From positions 1-5,151 of the forward strand of contig JABIVN010000154.1 in NCBI GenBank assembly GCA_018667205.1: a stretch of DNA of 5,151 bases, written 5' to 3'. The notes under the pieces are model-generated. The model did no database searches, was not told the origin of the DNA, and worked only from the letters and a program-made list of their open reading frames with translations. Origin of the DNA: Gammaproteobacteria bacterium. GTDB lineage: Bacteria > Pseudomonadota > Gammaproteobacteria > Pseudomonadales > Azotimanducaceae. Positions 1 to 4,927 of this stretch are shown here, in pieces (the stretch's first letter is position 1; each line of letters starts with the position of its first letter). Made by a program: the position numbers and the translations under genes.

Positions 1-68
1 CCTTAAGGTTCGGTTTGGTAATGAGCGGTCTGAAGGGTCTTGTGCTGGCGTTTTCTACGATTAGACTG

Positions 69-132
69 GCGACTGATTGACCGGGCGACTGATTGACCGG
101 GCGACTGACTGACCGGGCGACTCAGTGACTGG
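69..132. repeat. Four-copy 16-bp tandem repeat upstream of the hydrolase operon
   Basis: Four head-to-tail 16-bp units lie at 69-84, 85-100, 101-116 and 117-132. The first two are identical (GCGACTGATTGACCGG), the third differs by one base, and the fourth is more diverged (GCGACTCAGTGACTGG). There are no spacers between units, so this is a minisatellite-type array and not a CRISPR. It ends about 100 bp before the hydrolase start and about 30 bp before the candidate promoter, so it could touch regulation, but nothing in the sequence proves a binding-site role. The remainder of 1-232 shows no gene I can support. Confidence 0.9.
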
Positions 133-162
133 CCTTGTCGCCAATTTCGCGTTTGAATGCCA

Positions 163-190
163 TTGAAAATCGACCTGTGACCTTCATTAT
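163..190 (+). promoter_or_regulatory. Candidate sigma-70-like promoter for the hydrolase-crotonase operon
   Basis: TTGAAA at 163-168 matches the -35 consensus at 5 of 6 positions. CATTAT at 185-190 matches the -10 consensus at 4 of 6, with a 16-bp spacer. Transcription would start near 197, giving a leader of roughly 36 nt before ATG 233. This is the best pair I saw between the tandem repeat and the first gene, but the -10 is weak and there is no experimental support. Confidence 0.35.
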
Positions 191-205
191 GAAGTCGCGG
201 ATTTT

Positions 206-223
206 ACTGAAATTTAAAGGGTA
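206..223 (+). promoter_or_regulatory. Ribosome-binding leader of the hydrolase (copy 1 of a shared block)
   Basis: The 18-nt block ACTGAAATTTAAAGGGTA contains an AAAGGG Shine-Dalgarno core, at 216-221, 11 nt before ATG 233. A block with 16 of 18 identical bases precedes the next gene at 1026-1043. The core supports the chosen start. The sharing of the flanking bases is unexplained. Confidence 0.6.
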
Positions 224-232
224 TATCTATCA

Positions 233-1012
233 ATGTTCGGGTTTTACCAATCCGCTGGTCTGGCGGTGCTGAATGCCTTGGCGCGTTTAGGGCATTATCA
301 GTATCAGGAAATCCATTTTGGGTCGGCGACGACACAGAGAATCGACTGGTACCAGGTCGATGAAAAAGCCCCGACCGTTATTTTTTACTACGGCGGTAAC
401 TGGCGATCCTACCGAAAGGAAGATTACCGGTTTGTCGCCGATACACTCTGTAGCATGGGCGTTAATGTTGCGATCCCGGATTTCTTTAAATATCCGGAAC
501 ACCGGTTTAGCGCCTTTCTTGATTCGGTTGTTAGCGCCACAAACTACTTGATGGACCAAGTCTGTCCCGAAGGACCGGTGATTATGATGGGTCATTCCTC
601 GGGTGCTCAAATGGCGGCGCTGGTGACGCTCAATGCAGCGTTGCTGGATACCCCCGAGAGGATCACAGCAATGGTGGGTTTATCTGGGCCCTACGACTTT
701 TACCCCTTTACTGACGAAGATCACTGGGACTTGTTTGGCCCGGAGGATCACTACTGGCTGTCCCAGCCAGTCAACTTTGTGCGCGCTGATGCCCCTGAGT
801 TGTATCTGCTGCACGGTAAACATGACACCCGGGTTCGGCGAGGTCACTCAAAGAGCCTAATGGAAAAACAGGTCGCGGCAGGGGGCCGCGCGCGTCGCGA
901 GGTCTATGAAGGTATGGGCCACGCCGATGCCGTGGTATCTTTTTCACGCATACATCGTCGCAACAGCCCGCTGGTTCGTGATATACAGTCATTTATTAGT
1001 GCAGCAATATAA
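233..1012 (+). CDS. Alpha/beta-hydrolase, esterase/kynurenine-formamidase-like
   Basis: This 259-residue protein is a predicted cytoplasmic alpha/beta-hydrolase; I see no signal peptide or membrane segment. The nucleophile elbow is GHSSG at residues 120-124, making Ser122 the nucleophile. Asp198, in HGKHD (194-198), and His230, in GMGH (227-230), complete a plausible triad in the correct order. YYGGNW at 52-57 sits where small esterases and kynurenine formamidase-like proteins usually have an HGG oxyanion motif, so the usual His is Tyr here. The following stretch, with KEDYRFVAD at 62-70 and IPDFFKYPE at 81-89, resembles the same family. Expected chemistry is ester or amide hydrolysis; the substrate is unknown. 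The ATG has a Shine-Dalgarno core 11 nt upstream. The gene ends 38 bp before a crotonase-family gene on the same strand, suggesting co-transcription. The family is secure but the specific activity is not. Confidence 0.88.
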   Translation: MFGFYQSAGLAVLNALARLGHYQYQEIHFGSATTQRIDWYQVDEKAPTVIFYYGGNWRSYRKEDYRFVADTLCSMGVNVAIPDFFKYPEHRFSAFLDSVVSATNYLMDQVCPEGPVIMMGHSSGAQMAALVTLNAALLDTPERITAMVGLSGPYDFYPFTDEDHWDLFGPEDHYWLSQPVNFVRADAPELYLLHGKHDTRVRRGHSKSLMEKQVAAGGRARREVYEGMGHADAVVSFSRIHRRNSPLVRDIQSFISAAI

Positions 1013-1025
1013 ACAAATCAAATTC

Positions 1026-1043
1026 ACTGAAATATAAGGGGTA
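1026..1043 (+). promoter_or_regulatory. Ribosome-binding leader of the crotonase (copy 2 of a shared block)
   Basis: ACTGAAATATAAGGGGTA contains AAGGGG at 1036-1041, placed 9 nt before GTG 1051, and decides the GTG start. It differs from the block at 206-223 at only two positions. It lies inside the 38-bp gap between the hydrolase stop and this gene, where I see no separate promoter or terminator. Confidence 0.7.
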
Positions 1044-1050
1044 ATACACC

Positions 1051-1872
1051 GTGCCAGTATCTGCATCCACAACAGACGAGTTGCTCGTCGAAAATAAAGG
1101 TCGCGTTGTTGTCATTACGCTCAATCGACCAGAGCGAATGAATGCCATCAGCAAAGATATGCTAGACCAGTTGTCCGCTAAAGTGACCGAAGCTAATAAA
1201 GACCCTGACGTGCGCTGTATTGTGCTGACCGGTAATGGGCGCGGCTTTTGCGCTGGTCTGGATCTGGTTGATGTTGCTGGTGGTGGCATCGGTTCCGGTG
1301 GTTCCGGCTCAGGCAGCAATCGGCCAAAACAGCTGTTTGATCTGCGTGATGCGCCAGTTAATGTGATGTGGAACATCGATACGCCCATGGTCTGCGCACT
1401 TAACGGTGCTGCGGCGGGATACGGCATGGATCTGGCGCTGCTCTGCGATATGCGAGTTGCTGCCGAATCCGCCAAAATGGCTGCTGTGACGGCCAAACGT
1501 AATGTTGTGCCCGAGTCCGGTGGTACCTGGTTATTGCCAAGACTGATTGGTTGGGCAAAAGCGGCAGTACTTTATTACCGGGGTAGAGTAGTTGGTGCAC
1601 AAGAGTGTCTAGAGATAGGCCTGGTGAACACGATTGTCCCTGACGATAAGTGCCTTGAGACAGCGATGGAGTGGGCGCAGGAAATCGCCGATAACGCACC
1701 GATGGCTGTGCAAACCACTAAACGCATGATGCGGATGGGGCTGGAGCAGTCTTATGACACTTCAGTTGATCACCTGATGGTTCATCTTAATGGTATGTTC
1801 CAGAGCGAAGACTTTCAGGAGGGCGTTAAATCATTCCTCGAAAAGCGTAAGCCTGAATTTACCGGCAGATAA
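1051..1872 (+). CDS. Enoyl-CoA hydratase/isomerase (crotonase) family protein
   Basis: This 273-residue protein starts at GTG. Crotonase members act on acyl-CoA thioesters (hydration, isomerisation, hydrolysis or C-C cleavage) in the cytoplasm. Seen here: NRPERMNAIS at 25-34, the first oxyanion segment GFCAGLDL at 65-72 (Ala68), and the second at NGAAAGYGMDLAL 118-130. In my hand alignment to rat mitochondrial enoyl-CoA hydratase, catalytic Glu144 corresponds to Asp127 and Glu164 to Thr147. Glu155, in VPESGGTW (153-160), falls where delta3,delta2-enoyl-CoA isomerase-type members carry their acidic catalyst. This argues for an isomerase or another crotonase activity over classical hydratase. 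Residues 77-90 are an unusual Gly/Ser-rich run, just after the first oxyanion segment. Length is normal for the family. The gene is probably co-transcribed with the upstream hydrolase. The family is certain, the reaction is not. Confidence 0.93.
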   Translation: MPVSASTTDELLVENKGRVVVITLNRPERMNAISKDMLDQLSAKVTEANKDPDVRCIVLTGNGRGFCAGLDLVDVAGGGIGSGGSGSGSNRPKQLFDLRDAPVNVMWNIDTPMVCALNGAAAGYGMDLALLCDMRVAAESAKMAAVTAKRNVVPESGGTWLLPRLIGWAKAAVLYYRGRVVGAQECLEIGLVNTIVPDDKCLETAMEWAQEIADNAPMAVQTTKRMMRMGLEQSYDTSVDHLMVHLNGMFQSEDFQEGVKSFLEKRKPEFTGR

Positions 1873-1988
1873 AGCCGGGTCATCGGGGGGTTAACGATTT
1901 TTGTCCGCTGCTGCTTCGTTCACAATCTATAGCCTTGCCGCTGCCAGGCTTGTTATTCAGGGGAGCCAATCCTTTGAGGGAACAGCGA

Positions 1989-2047
1989 AAGGTGGCCTAA
2001 AACGCCGAGCGGCCGCATGAGCGGACACGCGGCGAAAGGGCCATCTT
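1989..2047. other. Nested GC-rich inverted-repeat element, possible structured RNA
   Basis: Three nested pairings can be drawn. AAGGTGGCC (1989-1997) pairs with GGCCATCTT (2039-2047) through one G-T-type position. CGCCG (2003-2007) pairs with CGGCG (2030-2034). CCGC (2013-2016) pairs with GCGG (2021-2024) around an ATGA loop. The motif GCGAAAGG occurs at both edges (1985-1992 and 2032-2039). No T-run follows on either strand, so it is not a standard terminator. It may be a transcript-end structure, a regulator binding region, or chance pairing in GC-rich DNA. Confidence 0.3.
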
Positions 2048-2080
2048 AAAGAAGGCAGAGATCGGGATGGTCTTGAAACG

Positions 2081-2106
2081 ACCAGTGACCAGGGTTGGTC
2101 ACTGGT
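2081..2106 (-). terminator. Perfect 10-bp hairpin, probable transcript end for converging genes
   Basis: ACCAGTGACC (2081-2090) is the exact reverse complement of GGTCACTGGT (2097-2106), with a 6-nt loop AGGGTT. It lies 8 bp beyond the aldehyde dehydrogenase stop, where a terminator is expected, and could serve the plus-strand operon as well. The following bases are poor in T: reading leftward they are CGTTTCAAGA, and on the plus strand there is no T-run. It is therefore a weak intrinsic terminator, a 3'-end stabilising stem, or a dyad operator. Confidence 0.5.
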
Positions 2107-2114
2107 GTGAAGGC

Positions 2115-3524
2115 TTAAGACGCTTTCTTATAGGGCGGTCGCATTGCCGCTGCGAGTTTTGAAACTGTGCTGGATTGGGTATAGATGGCTTTGGCATGGC
2201 TAAAGTTCTTGAAGCCATCGAAACCATGATAGGAGCCCATGCCGCTAGGACCGACGCCACCAAATGGAAGGTCTTCCTGTGCAATGTGCATGATCACATC
2301 ATTAACAGTGACACCCCCAGAGGTCGTGCGGGTCAGCACCTCACGTTCCTCAGCGCTATCCTGACCGAAGTAGTAAAGCCCTAATGGCCGGTCCTTGCTG
2401 TTGACGTAGTCGAGTGTTTCTTCGATATCTTTGTATTGCTTAACTGGCAGGATCGGTCCAAAAATTTCATCCTGCATGACTTTCATGTCGTCCGTTGGAT
2501 CCAGGATAAGCGTCGGCGGGATGCGATGGTGTTCCTGCTGAGAAAAGTCCTCTTCCGCAGGGTTGATTTCTACGACGGTTGCACCTTTCTCTTTGGCGTC
2601 GTTTACATAACCGTTTAGCCGGTCAAAATGACGTTCGTTAACGATACTGGTGTAATCAGGGTTATCTTTGATGTTGGGGAACATTTTGGCCACTGAGTTC
2701 TTTGCATGTTCTACGAATTCATCTCGGCTTTCTTCAGGCAGGATGACGTAGTCTGGCGAAAGGCATATTTGGCCCGCGTTCATGGTTTTGCCCGCCATGA
2801 TGTTGCTAGCCGCGAGTTCCAAGTTGGCAGATTTGCCAATAATGACAGGAGACTTTCCACCCAGTTCCAGCGTGACAGGAACCAGATTCTCTGCTGCTGC
2901 GCGCATGACGTGTTTGGCAACCGAAGTCGCGCCAGTGAACAGCAGATGATCAAAAGGTAATGCTGAAAAGGCGCCTCCAACCTCAGGGCCGCCGGTGAAC
3001 ACGGCGACTTCTTCTTCATCAAAAGTTGCTGCGAACAACTCCTTCATCAGTTCAGAGGTCAGGACGGTGAACTCCGAGGGTTTGATCATGGTGCGATTAC
3101 CTGCCGCGAAGATGCCGGCGAGTGGCGCGAAGGTCAGCTGTACTGGAAAGTTCCAGGGGCTGATGCAGCCAACGACGCCTAACGGTTGGTATTCTATTCG
3201 AGAGCGTCCGCCAAGAAGACCAAGAGGAAACATGGTTTTTCGTTTTTCAGGGCGTATCCATTTTCGAAGCTTCTTCTTGCATGATTCCAGCGGGCCAATG
3301 GAGGCATCGATGTCGGTCATCTTGGATTGGTCCAGGGAGCGGTGACCGAAGTCAGCGGCCATCGCCTCACTCAGTTTTGTCCCATGGGTCTTAAGTATGT
3401 CGATAGCCCGGTCAAGTCGGTCGATTCTGGTTTCGGCAGACACAGCCCCTTCAGATAGGTATGCCTTCTTCTGGCGGTCAAGGACTGCCTGCATGTCTGC
3501 TTGTGTGGGTTCTGCATTACTCAT
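2115..3524 (-). CDS. Aldehyde dehydrogenase, coniferyl-aldehyde/fatty-aldehyde (class-3-like) type
   Basis: This 469-residue protein is an NAD(P)-dependent aldehyde dehydrogenase oxidising an aldehyde to its acid in the cytoplasm. Landmarks in order: PWNF at 123-126 (oxyanion Asn125), IKPSE at 147-151 (Lys148, cofactor binding), FTGATSVA at 196-203, LELGGKSP at 219-226 (general base Glu220), GQIC at 251-254 (nucleophile Cys254), and EIFGP at 353-357 (cofactor ribose contact). The short length, lack of a long N-terminal extension, and C-terminal PFGGVGPSGMGSYHG (420-434) with RPPY (462-465) resemble proteins annotated as coniferyl aldehyde dehydrogenase (CalB) and other class-3-like enzymes. 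The true substrate could be aromatic or aliphatic. Ala203 replaces the Gly common in the FTG-x-T-x-x-G loop. ATG 3524 has AAAAGGA 10 nt upstream (3535-3541). It converges with the crotonase operon and lies 131 bp downstream of the acetyltransferase. Confidence 0.95.
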   Translation of the reverse strand: MSNAEPTQADMQAVLDRQKKAYLSEGAVSAETRIDRLDRAIDILKTHGTKLSEAMAADFGHRSLDQSKMTDIDASIGPLESCKKKLRKWIRPEKRKTMFPLGLLGGRSRIEYQPLGVVGCISPWNFPVQLTFAPLAGIFAAGNRTMIKPSEFTVLTSELMKELFAATFDEEEVAVFTGGPEVGGAFSALPFDHLLFTGATSVAKHVMRAAAENLVPVTLELGGKSPVIIGKSANLELAASNIMAGKTMNAGQICLSPDYVILPEESRDEFVEHAKNSVAKMFPNIKDNPDYTSIVNERHFDRLNGYVNDAKEKGATVVEINPAEEDFSQQEHHRIPPTLILDPTDDMKVMQDEIFGPILPVKQYKDIEETLDYVNSKDRPLGLYYFGQDSAEEREVLTRTTSGGVTVNDVIMHIAQEDLPFGGVGPSGMGSYHGFDGFKNFSHAKAIYTQSSTVSKLAAAMRPPYKKAS

Positions 3525-3568
3525 GTGTGGCGCGTCCTTTTGGAATTGGTGGTTTGGCGATCGCTATT

Positions 3569-3577
3569 ATTCTAGCA
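3569..3577 (-). promoter_or_regulatory. Candidate extended -10 promoter for the aldehyde dehydrogenase
   Basis: Read on the minus strand, the site is TGCTAGAAT: an extended TGn element followed by TAGAAT, which matches the -10 consensus at 5 of 6. Transcription would begin near 3562, about 38 nt before ATG 3524. I see no convincing -35, which is common for extended -10 promoters. Its presence would make the dehydrogenase independent of the acetyltransferase upstream. Confidence 0.38.
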
Positions 3578-3655
3578 AATTAAGTTAGATCAGTGCTATT
3601 GGGTGGTTTTTACGTTGGGATTAGGGCTTTGGATTGTTTAGGTTTGGTGCGGGCC

Positions 3656-4216
3656 CTATTGAAGGTCTGTAGGGGTGATTGAGTAGATTAAGGCGTCGTG
3701 GCGTTTACCGTGGAGCCGCAGGCGATTTCTTGCACGTCCTTCGAATTGCGCGCCTGATGCTTCCGCGACAGCCTTACTAGCTGCGTTTCGGACAGACATG
3801 ATGATTTCTATTCGTTGCAGGCCCAAGCTCTCGGTGCAGAAGTGGGCAAGGCCGATGGTGGCTTCTGTCGCGATGCCTTTGCCGGTGCTTGACGTTTTGA
3901 TCCAGTAGCCCAGGTTGGCGATTGGGTGTTCGTCTATCTTGGTAACGCCGCAACCGCCGTGAAACACGGTTTCGTCCTTGCTAAAGATGCCAAAATTATA
4001 GGCGGAGCCGTCCCTCCAATTGGGTTTGATGGAGCTTAGCCACTCAGAAGCTTCGTTTATTTGGTAGTCAGGGTGGCACCAGGGCAGGAATTCAAAGACT
4101 TCCGCGATGGACTCTCTGGCTGCATGGAACAACAGTTTTTCGTCTGATGTTGAATATCGGCGAATCAAGAAGCGTTCTGTCAAAAAGGACAGCGGGATTG
4201 GTGTCGTTGTGCTCAA
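3656..4216 (-). CDS. GNAT-family N-acetyltransferase, RimJ/RimL-like
   Basis: This 186-residue protein is a predicted cytoplasmic acetyl-CoA-dependent N-acetyltransferase of the Acetyltransf_3 (RimJ/RimL) type. The N-terminal LTERFLIRRYSTSDE (12-26) is the usual opening of this subfamily. The acetyl-CoA pyrophosphate loop is STGKGIATEA (110-119), preceded by the strand LGYWI (102-106). The segment RNAASKAVAEASGAQFEG (143-160) is the typical Asn...Ser...Ala helix followed by a GF-EG-like turn. Length is normal and complete. Substrates in this group range from ribosomal protein N-termini to small amines and peptides, so none is assigned. The start is TTG 4216, with AAGGA 6 nt upstream and an in-frame stop at 4226-4228. 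The first internal ATG (residue 140) is far too late. The upstream region carries a 13-bp tandem array. The aldehyde dehydrogenase follows after 131 bp. Confidence 0.88.
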   Translation of the reverse strand: MSTTTPIPLSFLTERFLIRRYSTSDEKLLFHAARESIAEVFEFLPWCHPDYQINEASEWLSSIKPNWRDGSAYNFGIFSKDETVFHGGCGVTKIDEHPIANLGYWIKTSSTGKGIATEATIGLAHFCTESLGLQRIEIIMSVRNAASKAVAEASGAQFEGRARNRLRLHGKRHDALIYSITPTDLQ

Positions 4217-4222
4217 CAGAAT

Positions 4223-4227
4223 TCCTT
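4223..4227 (-). promoter_or_regulatory. Shine-Dalgarno site fixing the TTG start of the acetyltransferase
   Basis: On the minus strand AAGGA lies 6 nt before TTG 4216. An in-frame TAA at 4226-4228 overlaps it and leaves TTG (or less likely CTG at 4219) as the only sensible start, since no ATG occurs before residue 140. Confidence 0.7.
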
Positions 4228-4249
4228 AAGGGTTATGACGAGAACTTCT

Positions 4250-4358
4250 AGGTACTGCCAATAGGTACTGCCAATAGTTAGTGCTAATAGATAGTGCTAA
4301 TAGATAGTGCTAACAGGTAGTGCTAATAAATAGTGCCAATAGAATAGATAGTGCCATC
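4250..4358. repeat. 13-bp tandem repeat array, seven contiguous copies plus one displaced
   Basis: Seven 13-bp units run without a gap at 4250-4262, 4263-4275, 4276-4288, 4289-4301, 4302-4314, 4315-4327 and 4328-4340. A 5-nt insertion (AGAAT) and an eighth unit at about 4346-4358 follow. The consensus is AGRTAGTGCTAAT. The first two copies are identical (AGGTACTGCCAAT); later ones vary mainly at four or five positions. The array begins 33 bp upstream of the acetyltransferase start, in the only place its promoter could be. It may be a slippage-prone minisatellite, a multi-site protein-binding region, or both. Confidence 0.93.
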
Positions 4359-4500
4359 CTTATAAGTCGAGTTCTGCGTTTGCGCTACCGCGACGATAAA
4401 TGATGCGGGCTCATGAACTTGTTGCCACTTGGGAGGCAGGTAAGTCCCTTGTTGGGCATCCTTCTTGATAAACCGACTATACGCTACCTGCGGTGATTTT

Positions 4501-4532
4501 CCCGTCAGATTGTTTACCCGTCAGATTGTTTA
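4501..4532. repeat. Exact 16-bp tandem duplication
   Basis: CCCGTCAGATTGTTTA occurs at 4501-4516 and again, identical, at 4517-4532; the next two bases (CC) continue the pattern. The perfect identity suggests a recent slippage or duplication event. It is unrelated in sequence to the neighbouring arrays. Confidence 0.93.
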
Positions 4533-4653
4533 CCAGAGACGCAGGCCAGTGTCTCGACTGGCGTGAAAAAAGTGTGTCTGAATATCCATACCCGAATAGC
4601 AATGCGATGCTGGTCTTCGTGCAGTTCAGCGCTGCGCCGCGCCTTGTGTAGTG

Positions 4654-4689
4654 GCTGGACATAGCGCTGGACATAGCGCTGATCAGAGC
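4654..4689. repeat. 12-bp tandem repeat, three copies
   Basis: GCTGGACATAGC is present exactly at 4654-4665 and 4666-4677. A diverged third copy, GCTGATCAGAGC, is at 4678-4689, and GCTGAGCG follows as a possible remnant of a fourth. Confidence 0.9.
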
Positions 4690-4711
4690 GCTGAGCGTTG
4701 TGGTGGCATTC

Positions 4712-4720
4712 TGGTAGAAT
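4712..4720 (+). promoter_or_regulatory. Candidate extended -10 promoter in the divergent spacer
   Basis: TGGTAGAAT is a TGn extension followed by TAGAAT (5 of 6 to the -10 consensus), the same form as the candidate site upstream of the aldehyde dehydrogenase. I see no good -35. Transcription would begin near 4727 and meet the hairpin and T-run at 4796-4835, then the GTG at 4928. It could drive the partial gene through a roughly 200-nt leader or a short RNA of about 110 nt. Confidence 0.28.
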
Positions 4721-4779
4721 ATACCCGCGACGGAGGGTTCACTAACGCTGGTCAAAAGGCATGCCTGCAGTGATTGTGG

Positions 4780-4807
4780 GCACTGTAAAATAGGCGCTGT
4801 AAAATAA
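4780..4807. repeat. 14-bp tandem duplication
   Basis: GCACTGTAAAATAG (4780-4793) is followed directly by GCGCTGTAAAATAA (4794-4807), with 12 of 14 bases identical. Each copy carries CTGTAA, which can pair with TTACAG at 4819-4824, so the duplication creates two alternative left arms for the hairpin described at 4796-4835. Confidence 0.85.
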
Positions 4808-4835
4808 GCGGTACTAGATTACAGCCAGTTTTTTT
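4796..4835 (+). terminator. Terminator-like hairpin with seven-T run
   Basis: GCTGTAA (4796-4802) is the exact reverse complement of TTACAGC (4819-4825), giving a 7-bp stem with a 16-nt loop. Three bases later a run of seven T begins (4829-4835). The layout is that of a plus-strand intrinsic terminator, but the stem is short and AU-rich and the loop long, so efficiency may be low. No protein gene ends upstream on this strand, so it would stop a leader or small RNA, or attenuate the gene at 4928. Confidence 0.4.
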
Positions 4836-4913
4836 GAGGAGGGCCCACGAAAGCTTTGGTCGCTTGGGAAGGTTGTGCGTGCGGTTATGCGTGTAAATGG
4901 TACTAAATAGGTG

Positions 4914-4920
4914 AAAGGGG
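4914..4920 (+). promoter_or_regulatory. Strong Shine-Dalgarno site for the partial gene
   Basis: AAAGGGG lies 7 nt before GTG 4928. An in-frame TAA at 4904-4906 precedes it, with no other common start codon between, so the GTG start is well supported. Confidence 0.75.
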
Positions 4921-4927
4921 ATTAATC

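Larger units (their letters stand above)
1873..2114. other. Convergent spacer between crotonase and aldehyde dehydrogenase
   Basis: These 242 bases separate the ends of two converging genes. I see no coding sequence here. A short CCGGC/GCCGG stem (1862-1866 with 1874-1878) spans the crotonase stop but has no adjacent T-run; the nearest is TTTTT at 1898-1902. The better structures are the nested fold at 1989-2047 and the hairpin at 2081-2106, listed separately. Confidence 0.6.
4359..4927. other. Long non-coding spacer rich in short tandem duplications
   Basis: With the 13-bp array this forms a 711-bp divergent gap between the acetyltransferase and the partial gene at 4928. I found no open frame with family motifs or a good ribosome-binding site. 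Leftward open frames at 4477-4755 and 4752-4940 look like chance. The spacer holds tandem duplications at 4501-4532, 4654-4689 and 4780-4807, a small dyad (GCCAGT 4545-4550 with ACTGGC 4557-4562), a possible promoter near 4712, and a hairpin plus T-run at 4796-4835. Positions 4359-4500 show nothing I can name. Confidence 0.7.

Noticed and set aside
1..80. Possible tail of an upstream gene
   Set aside because: Two plus-strand frames stay open from the window edge to stops at 62-64 and 78-80, but they are too short to recognise and the second stops inside the tandem repeat.
996..1496. Leftward 166-codon open frame antisense to the crotonase
   Set aside because: It is fully opposite a gene with unmistakable crotonase motifs, shows low-complexity Pro/Glu residues mirroring the Gly/Ser codons, and has no recognisable domain.
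1051..3524. Ferulate catabolism pair (feruloyl-CoA hydratase/lyase with vanillin dehydrogenase)
   Set aside because: The crotonase lacks the acidic residue and flanking motif of feruloyl-CoA hydratase/lyase, the two genes are convergent, and no feruloyl-CoA synthetase is visible.
3557..3564. GCGATCGC palindrome resembling the cyanobacterial HIP1 octamer
   Set aside because: It occurs once in the stretch I examined and the genes do not look cyanobacterial, so it is probably chance.
3601..3653. G-rich stretch with several GGG runs, possible G-quadruplex
   Set aside because: The G-runs are short and unevenly spaced, with long loops, so it does not meet a convincing quadruplex pattern.
4250..4358. 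CRISPR array or plasmid-type iteron origin
   Set aside because: The units are 13 bp with no spacers, which excludes CRISPR. There is no replication initiator gene, DnaA-box cluster or clear AT-rich melting region beside them to support an origin.
4545..4562. Hairpin GCCAGT/ACTGGC as a terminator
   Set aside because: The stem is only 6 bp, and the A-run on its right is on the wrong side for a leftward terminator and is not a T-run for a rightward one.
4477..4755. Leftward 92-codon open frame in the divergent spacer
   Set aside because: It begins with TTG without a ribosome-binding site, its SAMSSAMSS stretch is simply the translated 12-bp repeat, and it has no family motifs. It is most likely non-coding.
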